Shown here piece by piece: positions 1 to 8,300 of a stretch of 41,909 bases of DNA (the stretch's first letter is position 1; each line of letters starts with the position of its first letter). The notes under the pieces were generated by a model, which did no database searches, was not told where the DNA came from, and saw only the letters and a program-made list of their open reading frames with translations. Both the position numbers and the translations under genes were made by a program. The DNA lies in the NCBI GenBank assembly GCA_017619375.1, contig JAFZSL010000074.1, positions 1-41,909 on the forward strand, given 5' to 3'. This DNA comes from Prevotella sp. (GTDB lineage: Bacteria; Bacteroidota; Bacteroidia; Bacteroidales; Bacteroidaceae).

Positions 1-1406
1 ACCTCGATCTGAGGGATGCCACGACGTGCGGGAGCGATGCCGGTGAGGTTGAACTGTCCGATGGACTTGTTCTGTGCAGCCATGGGGCGCTCGCCTTGAA
101 GCACGTGGATGGTCACCTCCGTCTGGTTGTCAGCAGCGGTGGAGAACACCTCGCTCTTCTTGGTCGGGATGGTGGTGTTGGCGTCGATGAGTTTGGTCAT
201 CACTCCACCGAGGGTCTCGATGCCGAGCGTCAACGGTGTGACGTCGAGGAGCACGATCTCTCCCACTCCACCTTCCTTGTTGAGGATGGCACCCTGGATG
301 CTGGCACCCACTGCCACCACCTCGTCGGGGTTGACACCCTTGGAGGGTTCCTTGCCGAAGTAGTTTTTCACCAGCGTCTGCACAGCGGGGATACGGGTGG
401 AACCGCCCACGAGGATGACCTCGTCGATGTCGGCAGTGCTGAGTTTGGCGTCGGCCATGGCCTTCTGGCAAGGAGCGAGGCAAGCCTGGAAGAGGTTGTG
501 GGCGAGTTGCTCGAACTTGGCCCTTGTGAGTGTCTTCACGAGGTGCTTTGGCACACCTGCCACCGGCATGATGTACGGCAGGTTGATTTCTGTCGAGGTG
601 CTGCTGGAGAGTTCGATTTTCGCCTTCTCGGCAGCTTCCTTCAGACGTTGCATGGCCATCGGGTCGCCCTTGAGGTCGGCACCCTCGTCGTTTTTGAACT
701 CCTGCACGAGCCAGTCGATGATGACCTGGTCGAAGTCGTCGCCACCGAGGTGTGTGTCACCATTGGTGGAAAGCACCTCGAACACGCCGCCGCCGAATTC
801 CAGGATGGAGATATCAAACGTACCACCACCGAGGTCGAATACGGCGATTTTCATATCCTTGTTGGCCCTGTCGAGGCCGTAAGCCAAAGCAGCAGCGGTA
901 GGCTCATTGACGATGCGCTTCACTTCGAGTCCGGCGATTTGTCCGGCCTCCTTGGTGGCCTGGCGCTGTGAGTCGCTGAAGTAGGCAGGCACGGTGATGA
1001 CGGCCTCTGTCACTTCCTCACCCAGGTAGTCCTCGGCTGTCTTCTTCATTTTCTGAAGAATCATGGCGGAGATTTCCTGCGGAGTGTACTTGCGTCCGTC
1101 GATGTCCACACGTGGGTAGCCATTCTCATTCACCACCTTGAAGGGCACGCGGTTCACCTCGGTGGCGCACTGTTGGTAAGTCTCGCCCATGAATCGCTTG
1201 ATGCTGTAGACGGTGTTCTGCGGGTTGGTGATGGCCTGTCGCTTTGCGGGGTCGCCCACCTTGCGGTCGCCATCCTTGATGAAGCCCACCACAGAAGGTG
1301 TGGTGCGCTTTCCTTCACTGTTTGCAATCACTACTGGCTCGTTGCCTTCGAATACGGAGACGCACGAGTTGGTTGTACCTAAGTCAATACCGATAATTTT
1401 TCCCAT
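1..1406 (-). CDS. dnaK: Chaperone protein DnaK (Hsp70), C-terminus cut by window edge
   Basis: ATP-dependent cytosolic chaperone that binds exposed hydrophobic segments and cycles with DnaJ and GrpE. The reading frame starts at the ATG at 1406 and stays open to base 1, giving about 468 residues of the usual ~635. Visible signatures are the N-terminal phosphate-1 motif [14 protein letters not shown], the second family motif [16 protein letters not shown], the third motif [14 protein letters not shown], and the start of the substrate-binding domain ([14 protein letters not shown]). The last residues in the window are about GIPQIEV of the beta-sandwich. It lies alone on the minus strand, about 280 bp beyond the Nudix gene. 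A sigma-54-like site sits about 85 bp upstream instead of the usual TAnnTTTG element. Identity is not in doubt; only the end is missing. Confidence 0.98.
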   Translation of the reverse strand, partial: MGKIIGIDLGTTNSCVSVFEGNEPVVIANSEGKRTTPSVVGFIKDGDRKVGDPAKRQAITNPQNTVYSIKRFMGETYQQCATEVNRVPFKVVNENGYPRVDIDGRKYTPQEISAMILQKMKKTAEDYLGEEVTEAVITVPAYFSDSQRQATKEAGQIAGLEVKRIVNEPTAAALAYGLDRANKDMKIAVFDLGGGTFDISILEFGGGVFEVLSTNGDTHLGGDDFDQVIIDWLVQEFKNDEGADLKGDPMAMQRLKEAAEKAKIELSSSTSTEINLPYIMPVAGVPKHLVKTLTRAKFEQLAHNLFQACLAPCQKAMADAKLSTADIDEVILVGGSTRIPAVQTLVKNYFGKEPSKGVNPDEVVAVGASIQGAILNKEGGVGEIVLLDVTPLTLGIETLGGVMTKLIDANTTIPTKKSEVFSTAADNQTEVTIHVLQGERPMAAQNKSIGQFNLTGIAPARRGIPQIE

Positions 1407-1491
1407 TGTCGTATGTAATTATATTTAGTTGATTATCTTGTTTTTGGCGGACTTGTGATGCCTGAGAGCATCATTGTCCACAACTCATACA

Positions 1492-1544
1492 ACAAATGGT
1501 GTGCCAAAACTGCCACCCCGACAACAAAAGTGACAGGATGGCAG
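1492..1544 (-). promoter_or_regulatory. Candidate sigma-54-type promoter with upstream inverted repeat, dnaK
   Basis: Read on the minus strand, 1507-1491 is TTGGCACACCATTTGTT. It matches the RpoN consensus TGGCACG-N4-TTGCW at all but two positions, and GG and GT are separated by exactly 10 nt. Just upstream, the arms CTGCCA (1544-1539) and TGGCAG (1515-1510) form an inverted repeat that could bind an activator. A start about 12 nt downstream would give a ~75-nt leader before the dnaK ATG at 1406. No TAnnTTTG element is seen in this leader. The site is inferred from sequence only. Confidence 0.45.
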
Positions 1545-1684
1545 ACTTATCTTGCATTATAAATGCCTGAGGACGGTTTTTTCACAACCACCCCATATCT
1601 CCCGTCATCGGGAGGGGCTCAATCGCAAATTACATCTTTGTTATAAAGAAGCATCGCGGCGGATTGGGCTATGAGTGAGAAAGT

Positions 1685-2086
1685 TTATGGGATGAAATCA
1701 AACAGTTTCATGTCACCCTCGGTCCATTTCAGCGTGTCGAATTGGTCTTTCTCCAGCCAACGGTAGTCCAAATGCCTGAGGAGTTTGAATTCTCCTTCTC
1801 CTCCTTTGCAGAGGTAAGCGGTGAGTGTGATGGTGAAATCGGGATATTCCTGTTCCACGGTGCCCAACTGACGTCCCACATAGACATCCCAGTCCATTTC
1901 CTCCTTGATTTCCCTGACGAGTGCCTCATGATGGCTTTCATCCTCCTCCACCTTTCCCCCGGGAAACTCCCAACGCTCCGAGACATAGTCAAAGTTCGAA
2001 CGACATCTTTGCATGCATAGGTATTTGCCGTCCTCCACGATGACGGCTGCCACCACGTTGTAATGTTCTTTCTGTTCCATGGTCAT
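1685..2086 (-). CDS. Nudix hydrolase, MutT-like
   Basis: A 133-aa Nudix-fold protein that hydrolyses nucleoside diphosphates linked to another group; the size and compact fold suggest a MutT-type dNTP sanitiser (8-oxo-dGTP) or a related nucleotide phosphatase. The Nudix box spans residues 43-66: GG, then E at 50, REI at 58-60, EE at 62-63. The usual glycine near its end is replaced by aspartate (EEMDW), which is tolerated in some members. The start is MTMEQKE; the internal ATG two codons later (2080) is an equally good start. It lies 6 bp after the stop of the upstream dehydrogenase gene, so the two are very likely co-transcribed. The substrate cannot be fixed from sequence. Confidence 0.9.
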   Translation of the reverse strand: MTMEQKEHYNVVAAVIVEDGKYLCMQRCRSNFDYVSERWEFPGGKVEEDESHHEALVREIKEEMDWDVYVGRQLGTVEQEYPDFTITLTAYLCKGGEGEFKLLRHLDYRWLEKDQFDTLKWTEGDMKLFDFIP

Positions 2087-2092
2087 AAAAAT

Positions 2093-2833
2093 TTATTTTA
2101 AGGATTTGGTTTCCAGTCTCAAATGTCGCCATATGCATCGCGGTATGCGCCGCCACAGTGCGGTGAGGATGCGCCATCGCCAGTCGATCACCCGGATGTG
2201 ATTTTTGTGGCGTATGGCATCCATCATCTCGCGAGCCACGTCCTCCTTTTTCAGCAGCAAGGGATAGTGCTTTCCATCGCCAAGGAGGGCCGTGTCCACA
2301 AATCCCGGCCTGAGGTCGGTGAACCTGATGTTGAGTTTTCTTGCGTTGGCCTGTTGCTCCAATGCCTGGAGGTAGGTGTTTTGGAAGGCCTTGGTGGCGG
2401 AATAAGCCGGTGCCGGTCCCAATCCCTTCGTCCCTGCTATGGAGGTGATAGCGGCGATGTGCCCACCACCATTCGTGGCCATGTATCTGAATGCCGTGCC
2501 CATCATCCGTGTGAATCCGAATGCATTGGTGGCTACGGTGGTGTTTTCCTTGTCGGGTTCGAGGGTGGGGTTCTGCCATCCCACCCCGGGTGCATAGAAA
2601 AAGAGGTCCACGCCCCCTGTCCTATCGATGAGACTCAGCAACTTTTCCTCCGCCCCGTCGGCATTCACGTCGATGGTTTCCACCACCACTCGTTCCGGGG
2701 CGGTATCCTTGAGTTGTTCCAACAAATCGGTGCGCCGGGCGGCCACCCCGATAGTCCATCCGTCGGCAAGCAGTAGTTTGGCCACTTCCATGCCGATGCC
2801 AGACGATGCTCCCATTACCACGGCTTTCTTCAT
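2093..2833 (-). CDS. Short-chain dehydrogenase/reductase (SDR), classical type
   Basis: A 246-aa NAD(P)-dependent oxidoreductase with a Rossmann fold, presumably cytosolic. It has the cofactor-binding motif GASSGIG (residues 8-14), catalytic Ser131 in ITSIAG, and the Tyr144/Lys148 pair in YSATK. Arg33-Arg34 after the second strand (AARR) suggest NADPH preference. The C-terminus is basic and Trp-rich (RWRILTALWRR), which could form an amphipathic or membrane-touching tail. It is the first gene of a two-gene unit with the Nudix hydrolase. The substrate is unknown. A TAAATTTG promoter element lies only 5 nt before the start codon, so the mRNA may be leaderless. Confidence 0.93.
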   Translation of the reverse strand: MKKAVVMGASSGIGMEVAKLLLADGWTIGVAARRTDLLEQLKDTAPERVVVETIDVNADGAEEKLLSLIDRTGGVDLFFYAPGVGWQNPTLEPDKENTTVATNAFGFTRMMGTAFRYMATNGGGHIAAITSIAGTKGLGPAPAYSATKAFQNTYLQALEQQANARKLNIRFTDLRPGFVDTALLGDGKHYPLLLKKEDVAREMMDAIRHKNHIRVIDWRWRILTALWRRIPRCIWRHLRLETKSLK

Positions 2834-2837
2834 GGCA

Positions 2838-2845
2838 CAAATTTA
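2838..2845 (-). promoter_or_regulatory. -7 element (TAAATTTG) of the SDR-Nudix unit
   Basis: On the minus strand, TAAATTTG matches the Bacteroidota TAnnTTTG -7 element. A TTTG lies 22 nt further upstream, slightly wider than the usual 19-21. The ATG of the dehydrogenase at 2833 follows after only four bases, which would put the transcription start at or next to the A of the start codon. Confidence 0.5.
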
Positions 2846-3077
2846 GTAATATTTCCGATTATATGAGCAAAATGAAATGATTTTTTTCATTTTTGAACAA
2901 GGGTTGTCTGCGGAGTCAAGGAGTTTGGGAGAATGCCCACCAAGGATGATATGTCTACGGACTCTAAGGACTCAAGGGAGTCGAAGACAAATGCCCTCCT
3001 TGCGGCTGTAGGGGGCTGTTTGGCGGGCGGATATGCATGAAGAAGCAAGTCCCCACCACTACGGATAATGGCAAGGT

Positions 3078-3908
3078 TTAGAATGCTGAACGCTGCTTGA
3101 GCGCCTTTTCCACGCTGCCGGCTTCAAGCAGGCATCGCCGGGCTTCGTCGTAACTGAGACCTAATGTCTCTTGGAGCATGCGAGTGCCACGGTCGATCAA
3201 TTTGGCATTTGAAAGTTGCATGTTGACCATGCGGTTGCCACGGACACGTCCCAAACGAATCATCAATGTGGTGGAAATCATGTTCAAAATCATTTTTTGG
3301 GCCGTGCCGCTTTTCATACGGGTGGAACCGGTTACGAACTCCGGACCTACAATCGTCTCGATGACATAGTCGGCAGCCTTTGCCAGAGGGGTGTTGAGAT
3401 TATTGGTGATGCCACCTGTCAACAAGCCATGCTGCCTAGCCATGCTGACGGCACCCACCACATAAGGTGTTGTTCCTGATGCAGCAATGCCCAGCACCGT
3501 GTCGTCGGCAGTGGGATGATAGGCCAGCAAATCCCGCCATCCTTGTTCTGCGACATCCTCCGCCATCTCCACGGTATGGCGCAATGCCCGGTCGCCACCT
3601 GCAATGACCCCCACGACCCACGTCTCAGGAACGCCAAAAGTGGGAGGCAGTTCACTGGCATCCAGCACGCCCAACCGTCCGCTGGTCCCTGCACCGATAT
3701 AGAACAATCGGCCACCACGTTTCAACCTTGGTTCAATAGCCTCAATCAACACATTGATTTTCGGAATGACTTGCTTGACAGCTTCTGCCACCATGGCGTC
3801 TTCCTCGTTGATGTGTTGCAAGATTTCCAAGACAGACATCTGCTCCAAATGGTCGAAATGCGATGTCTGCTCAGTGATTTTGATGGGTTTGGCATCTTCC
3901 TCTTTCAT
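3078..3908 (-). CDS. murQ: N-acetylmuramic acid 6-phosphate etherase MurQ
   Basis: Cytosolic enzyme of peptidoglycan recycling. It cleaves the D-lactyl ether of MurNAc-6-phosphate to give GlcNAc-6-phosphate and D-lactate. The 276-aa length is a little shorter than the E. coli enzyme (298 aa). The N-terminus has the family start (ITEQTSHFDHLEQMS). The SIS sugar-phosphate domain carries GAGTSGR (72-78), the active-site glutamate E86 in DASELPPTFG, the second SIS loop IAASGTTPYVVGA, and GSTRMKSGTAQKM, diagnostic for MurQ and GCKR. The C-terminal three-helix segment (LSYDEARRCLLEAGSVEKAL) is present. It is monocistronic, with its own -7 element upstream and the kinase terminator between it and the fructokinase gene. 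Confidence 0.96.
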   Translation of the reverse strand: MKEEDAKPIKITEQTSHFDHLEQMSVLEILQHINEEDAMVAEAVKQVIPKINVLIEAIEPRLKRGGRLFYIGAGTSGRLGVLDASELPPTFGVPETWVVGVIAGGDRALRHTVEMAEDVAEQGWRDLLAYHPTADDTVLGIAASGTTPYVVGAVSMARQHGLLTGGITNNLNTPLAKAADYVIETIVGPEFVTGSTRMKSGTAQKMILNMISTTLMIRLGRVRGNRMVNMQLSNAKLIDRGTRMLQETLGLSYDEARRCLLEAGSVEKALKQRSAF

Positions 3909-3927
3909 ATCATTTCCAATCTTTATG

Positions 3928-3935
3928 CAAAGATA
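3928..3935 (-). promoter_or_regulatory. -7 element (TATCTTTG) of murQ
   Basis: TATCTTTG on the minus strand is a perfect TAnnTTTG match, 19 bp before the murQ ATG at 3908. The predicted leader is only about 13 nt. No clear TTTG -33 element is seen at the standard distance. Confidence 0.6.
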
Positions 3936-3990
3936 GCAAATGATTTTATAAGTCCCTATTCTCAGTCGAAGATTTTTGGTCGGACAAAAG

Positions 3991-4044
3991 AAATGTAAAA
4001 AGACAAGGCCCTATCGAGAAAATGAGATTCTCGACCGGCCTTGT
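3991..4044 (-). terminator. Rho-independent terminator after the sugar kinase gene
   Basis: Arms ACAAGGCC (4003-4010) and GGCCTTGT (4037-4044) enclose a second paired block, CGAGAA (4015-4020) with TTCTCG (4028-4033). On the minus strand the hairpin is followed by a T-rich run (CTTTTTACATTT). It lies 36 bp after the kinase stop codon. Confidence 0.8.
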
Positions 4045-4079
4045 CCATATCTGTGGGAAACTTAGTCCAAGCAGGAAAC

Positions 4080-4964
4080 CTACTGTTTCAACTCAGACGG
4101 CACGACAGGCATGGCGCCATTCTGCGTGCAAACGTATGCACTGACCTGGACGGCAGTGCGGTGGGCCTGGGGCACGCTCTTGCCGAGCAAGATGCTTGCA
4201 ACAAACGAACCCGTGAAGGAGTCACCCGCTCCGACGGTGTCGGCGACCGTCACCTTGGGAGTGTCCAGGAATGACTTCTGGCCCGGTTTGAAGACAAGGC
4301 TGCCGTTGGTGCCACAAGTGAGCACGAGCATGTCAAGGTTGTACTTGCCAAGGATGAGCCAACACTTGTTTTCGATGTCGAGACCGGGATAGCCGAACAT
4401 ACGACCGATAAGCGTCAGTTCCTCATCGTTGATTTTCAAGATGTTGCAGCGCTTCAGCGACTCAACGATGACTTCCTTGGTATAGAATTGCTGACGCAGG
4501 TTGATATCGAAAATCTTCAGGCAGTCGGCAGGAGTGGCATCGAGGAACTTCTGGATGGTGGTGCGGCTGACCACGTTGCGCTGTGCCAGCGAACCGAAGC
4601 ACACGGCACGACAGTTGCGTGCGATGGCAGCGATGTCGTCGTCGAAGGGGATGTTGTCCCATGCGACGTTCTCCTTGATGTCATACGTCGGGATTCCTTG
4701 TTCGTCCAACTGCACCTGCACGGTTCCCGTGGGATACGGCACTCTTGGCAGCAAGTCGTTCAAGCCATGTTCCTTCAGGGCATCGATGGTTTCATCGGCC
4801 AGTTTGTCCTCACCCAGAGCACTCACGGCCACGGTGTTGTCCATGCCGAGGAATTGTCCGGCATGATAGGCGAAGTTAGCGGGCGCCCCACCCAGTTTCT
4901 TTCCTTCGGGAAGAACATCCCAGAGGACTTCTCCGAGTCCTACTACATAACGTTTTTGGTCCAT
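4080..4964 (-). CDS. PfkB-family carbohydrate kinase, fructokinase-like
   Basis: Cytosolic ribokinase-family kinase that phosphorylates a sugar with ATP; the sequence is closest in appearance to bacterial fructokinases (VVGLGEVLWDVLPEGKKLGGAPANFAYH near the N-terminus). The C-terminal PfkB signature DTVGAGDSF (about residues 242-250) carries the catalytic Asp, and the anion-hole GAG is intact. The frame is open to an upstream ATG at 5015, but the family N-terminus starts at MDQKRYVVGLGE, so the ATG at 4964 (294 aa) is preferred. It is monocistronic, with a strong terminator after it and a TGTCTTTG element about 90 bp upstream. Substrate specificity (fructose versus another ketose) is inferred. 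Confidence 0.9.
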   Translation of the reverse strand: MDQKRYVVGLGEVLWDVLPEGKKLGGAPANFAYHAGQFLGMDNTVAVSALGEDKLADETIDALKEHGLNDLLPRVPYPTGTVQVQLDEQGIPTYDIKENVAWDNIPFDDDIAAIARNCRAVCFGSLAQRNVVSRTTIQKFLDATPADCLKIFDINLRQQFYTKEVIVESLKRCNILKINDEELTLIGRMFGYPGLDIENKCWLILGKYNLDMLVLTCGTNGSLVFKPGQKSFLDTPKVTVADTVGAGDSFTGSFVASILLGKSVPQAHRTAVQVSAYVCTQNGAMPVVPSELKQ

Positions 4965-5054
4965 GGTTTTATGTGGTTTGCAAGAGGTTGGATGACCATG
5001 AGCGATATGACTCAAAGTGAAACATTTCCATGAATTGTGTCATTTCTTATTTTG

Positions 5055-5062
5055 CAAAGACA
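5055..5062 (-). promoter_or_regulatory. Candidate -7 element (TGTCTTTG) of the sugar kinase gene
   Basis: TGTCTTTG on the minus strand matches TAnnTTTG except at the second base. It lies directly after the hairpin that ends the upstream peptide gene and about 90 bp before the kinase start at 4964. Confidence 0.4.
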
Positions 5063-5066
5063 TAAG

Positions 5067-5100
5067 CATGAAAGCCTGGCGCTGTGCGCCAGGCTTATGC
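5067..5100 (-). terminator. Strong hairpin after the 49-aa peptide gene
   Basis: An 11-bp perfect stem (AAGCCTGGCGC at 5072-5082, GCGCCAGGCTT at 5086-5096) with a 3-nt loop is extended by GCAT/ATGC. It sits 18 bp after the stop codon of the small peptide gene. There is no long T-run on either side, so it may act as a transcript-stabilising hairpin as well as a terminator. Confidence 0.6.
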
Positions 5101-5117
5101 CGAAGTGTCTTTTCTTT

Positions 5118-5267
5118 TCAGAAGATGGGTGAGCGGGCCTCGTCGTCCACGCCGCCTTCTCCTGTAACGCCTTGCTCGTAGCCATCGCTTGTTGCAACAA
5201 TGGCCATGACATCCTTGTCATACATGGCCTTCGTTTTCACCGAAGGTGCTTGATAATTCTTTTTCAT
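5118..5267 (-). CDS. 49-aa peptide, YxxP-start small protein, function unknown
   Basis: The frame reads MKKNYQAPSVKTK, then MYDKDVMAIVATSDGYEQG, then a Gly/Asp/Glu-rich tail ending in DDEARSPIF. It looks like the short peptides common in Prevotella and Bacteroides that begin MKKxYxxP, continue with a weakly hydrophobic stretch, and end in a Gly- and acid-rich tail. I know of no firm function for them; a leader-plus-core precursor peptide is one reading. There is no classical signal peptide and no cysteine. It lies 95 bp after the stop of the large pectinesterase on the same strand, with a hairpin between them and another hairpin after it, so it is a discrete unit or a read-through product. 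Reading frame and flanking hairpins support a real gene; its role is open. Confidence 0.6.
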   Translation of the reverse strand: MKKNYQAPSVKTKAMYDKDVMAIVATSDGYEQGVTGEGGVDDEARSPIF

Positions 5268-5323
5268 GACTCTTAGATTTTATAGGATTGATTTTTCAAA
5301 GGAATCTGAATGATAGGAAGAAT

Positions 5324-5353
5324 CGGAGTGACCGGAATATTCCGACCACTCCG
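5324..5353 (-). terminator. Hairpin after the pectinesterase gene
   Basis: CGGAGTG (5324-5330) pairs with CACTCCG (5347-5353) around the inner palindrome CGGAATATTCCG. It lies 10 bp after the stop codon at 5363. On the minus strand it is followed by ATTCTTCC, a weak T-rich run. It is close in sequence to the terminator at 12797-12836. Confidence 0.6.
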
Positions 5354-5362
5354 AATTATCGA

Positions 5363-8300
5363 TTATTTTACCACGACCTTCTTGCCATCGATGATGTAGA
5401 CGCCCTTCTCGGCACGATTCACCTGCTGGCCGTTAAGGTTGTAGACAGGTTGCGACAGACGGTCCATCAGTTGGATGGCCTCGATGCCGTTCACAATTTC
5501 GTCGTCGAAGATGAAGGCGATGCGAGCCTCAGACGCCCCCACCTTTTTCATATAGGCGCGATAAGCCTTGATGGCATTGCCTCCATTGGCCTTGACAAAC
5601 TCATCCTTTCCTGCGATGAGGTCGCCGTTGGCGATGGGCGACTCACCTTTGGCATAAGCGGTGTATGTCCCCACGAAAGCATACTCGTCGTCGTCCACGG
5701 TGAGGTTGCCGGCTTCTTCCACGGTCTTTTCCTCGAACTGGCCGATGGCGGTATCCTCGTCAACGAAGACGACATACGGGGTGTTGGCCTCCAGTGCCGT
5801 GAGGGCGGAGAATTTGAGGTAAAGCACTCCGTCACGTTCCTCAGTGCCTTCATACTTGAGCACCTTCGCTGCGCCTATTTCCTCCTTGGTGGTGGCGAAG
5901 GGCAGCACGATGGTGTTCAGTCCAGCCAACAACACCCGGTCGCATTTGATGACAGGGTATTCGCCCGGTGCGAGCGTTCCTTGGTCGGAGTCGGAGATGG
6001 CGGCCTCGTTGGCGCCCGCCTCTGCCGTGGCTTCTTCACCAAAGCCACCCATGGCGTTGGCGCTGCGGATGGTGAGGATGTCGCCCTCTTCTGCTGCGAT
6101 GGTCAATGAAGTGGCATTTTCAACCAATGCGACAAACGCTCCGTTCTTGAAGATGGCGTAAGCGATGGCGCCGTCCACAGCCTCCCAGGTCAGTTCACCG
6201 TTGGCGTAGGTTGCTTTTGGAGCCTCCTTCTGGATGGTGAGGCTTGCAGGGTCCCATGCGTTGGCGTTCTCCTTGAACATCTTGTCGTAGGTGAATTCGG
6301 CTGCCTGCTCCTCGCTGAGGATGGTCTCGAAACTGCCACCGAAGGAGTTGATGATGTTCGAAGCGGGAGTGATGTTCTCCCCGGCCTCGTTCTTCGTGCC
6401 ATATTCGCCGAAGAGTTTCGGGTCGCGGTTGTTCATACCCCTTTGCGTCCAGCGTGAGCCTACGAGCGTGTTTGCTGCATTGTTGTCGAGCGTGGTGTTC
6501 AGATAGACGGCGATGGGTTCGTTCTGCCAGGTGCGGCCGAAGTTCCAGTCGCCCTTGCCATTGGCCAGGTCTACCACCTTGCAGTTGTCGAAGACATAGC
6601 CGAAGTTGCCCGTGGTGGTGGGAGCGCAGATGGTGCGTCCTCCACTGCCGTTCAGGTTGCGAGGCTCCAATGAGAGCGTGGTGTTGGTGAAGCGCACGTC
6701 ACCTCCTCCGCAGATGAAGTCCACGGTGCCGTGGATGTCGCAATTCTCCCAATAGGACTGCTTGGTGCCCTGGCTGTAGTAGGTGTCCTGGTAGGAGAGC
6801 ATGGCCACGTTCTTGAAGATGGCGCGGTCGGCCTTGTCCTGGAAGCACACGGCGCGTCCGCCAGCCTGGCCTGCACTCTGCGCTCCATAGTAGTCGAGCG
6901 CGTTCTGCAGTGTGAGGTCTTGCATGTAGAGGTTCTGACCCGAACTGATGAGAGTGGCCGTGGTGCCGATACCCTCGATGGAGCGGTCAGGAGCGTTCTT
7001 GATGATGGTGCCTTCGGTGGACTGTCCGATGATGGAGATGTTGTGTCCGCTGATGGCGGTGAGCACGGTCTCTCCCAAGTCATAGGTGCCGTCGGGCAGG
7101 AAGATGTAGGAGCGTTCCGCATCCCTTGAACCGTTGATGCCGTTCACTGCGTCGAGCACGTCGATGAAACTGCTGGCGTTGCCGGCCTTCACGAAGTACC
7201 AGTTGCCCTGGCTCTCATAGTTGGTCTCGCTGGTGTTCACAATCCTAACGCTGTGGATATAGACAGCACCTCCAGAAACAATCTCCATGGAGAGTTTGCC
7301 TACAGCGCCCTCATAGGCGAATGCGGCTATCTCGCCGTCGGTCTCTCCCTTGCCGGGGATGCGACCCACCTCGTTGCCTTCGGCATCCTTGAATACGAGT
7401 TCTGCGTTGCCGGCGGAGTAGAGGCAGTTGCCCACAGAGATGACGGCCTTCTCTCCAACGAGGAGGTTGATGATATCGCCATTCTTGAATGCCCATCCGT
7501 GTTGTGCATCGTGCCAGTAGCCGGAGCCGACAGACTCGAATGCCTCATGGTCGGCGGGGTCGAAGTTGACGTCTGCGAGGTTGAAGTTGTATTTCTTGTA
7601 AGGGCTGGGGCCTTCGATTTCCGTGGCGACGGCATAGAGGGTGATGTCGCCCGTGACGATGTCGGCGGTGGTGTATTTCCTGCCCCCTGCCGACTTCTCA
7701 AACCATCCGCGCACCTTGTAGCCTTCGGCAGCCTTGGCGGTGTTGAAGTCAATGGCGAACTCACCAATTGGAGCATCCTTCTCCACGGCCTGCTTGCCCA
7801 TCACCGACTTGTCGGTGTCGAGGTAGGTCAGGGTGAAGTCGGGCTTCTGCACGAAGTTGGCCACATAGTTGATGGTGATGTCGCCCAATGTGACGGGGAT
7901 GGTGACGGCGCACTTGGTATCGTCGCCAGCGTAGGTGATGTCGCCCACCTCTCCGCTGAGAGCCTTGACATTGCTCACGGGGTTGCTCTCGGAGACCATC
8001 TCCTCAGCCTTCGACAGTTCGATGGTGGCCACATACTGGTCGCCGTTGGCCTCAAACACCTTCTCTGCCAAGTAGTTCACGCCATTGGCGGTGAATCCTT
8101 CAAGGATGGGCACTTCCACCTCCACGCCGTTGAGCAGGCCCTTGATGACGATGTCGGCAAAGCCGATTTGCTTGCCACTTTGGAGATGATAGAGGTTGAC
8201 CTGGAGTCCGCATGGTCCCTCTGCACCTTGCACGTCGGTGATGGCGTAGGTGAGTTGGTCGTATTTCGGGTCGGTGTTGTTGCGGATGGGCTTCACCTCT

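Noticed and set aside
1407-1684. Search for a CIRCE or sigma-32 site before dnaK
   Set aside because: No TTAGCACTC-N9-GAGTGCTAA palindrome and no sigma-32-like boxes are present.
5012-5221. A 69-aa minus-strand frame overlapping the 49-aa peptide gene
   Set aside because: It runs through the strong hairpin and into the kinase leader. The other frame gives the MKKxYxxP peptide with a proper start and stop between the two hairpins.
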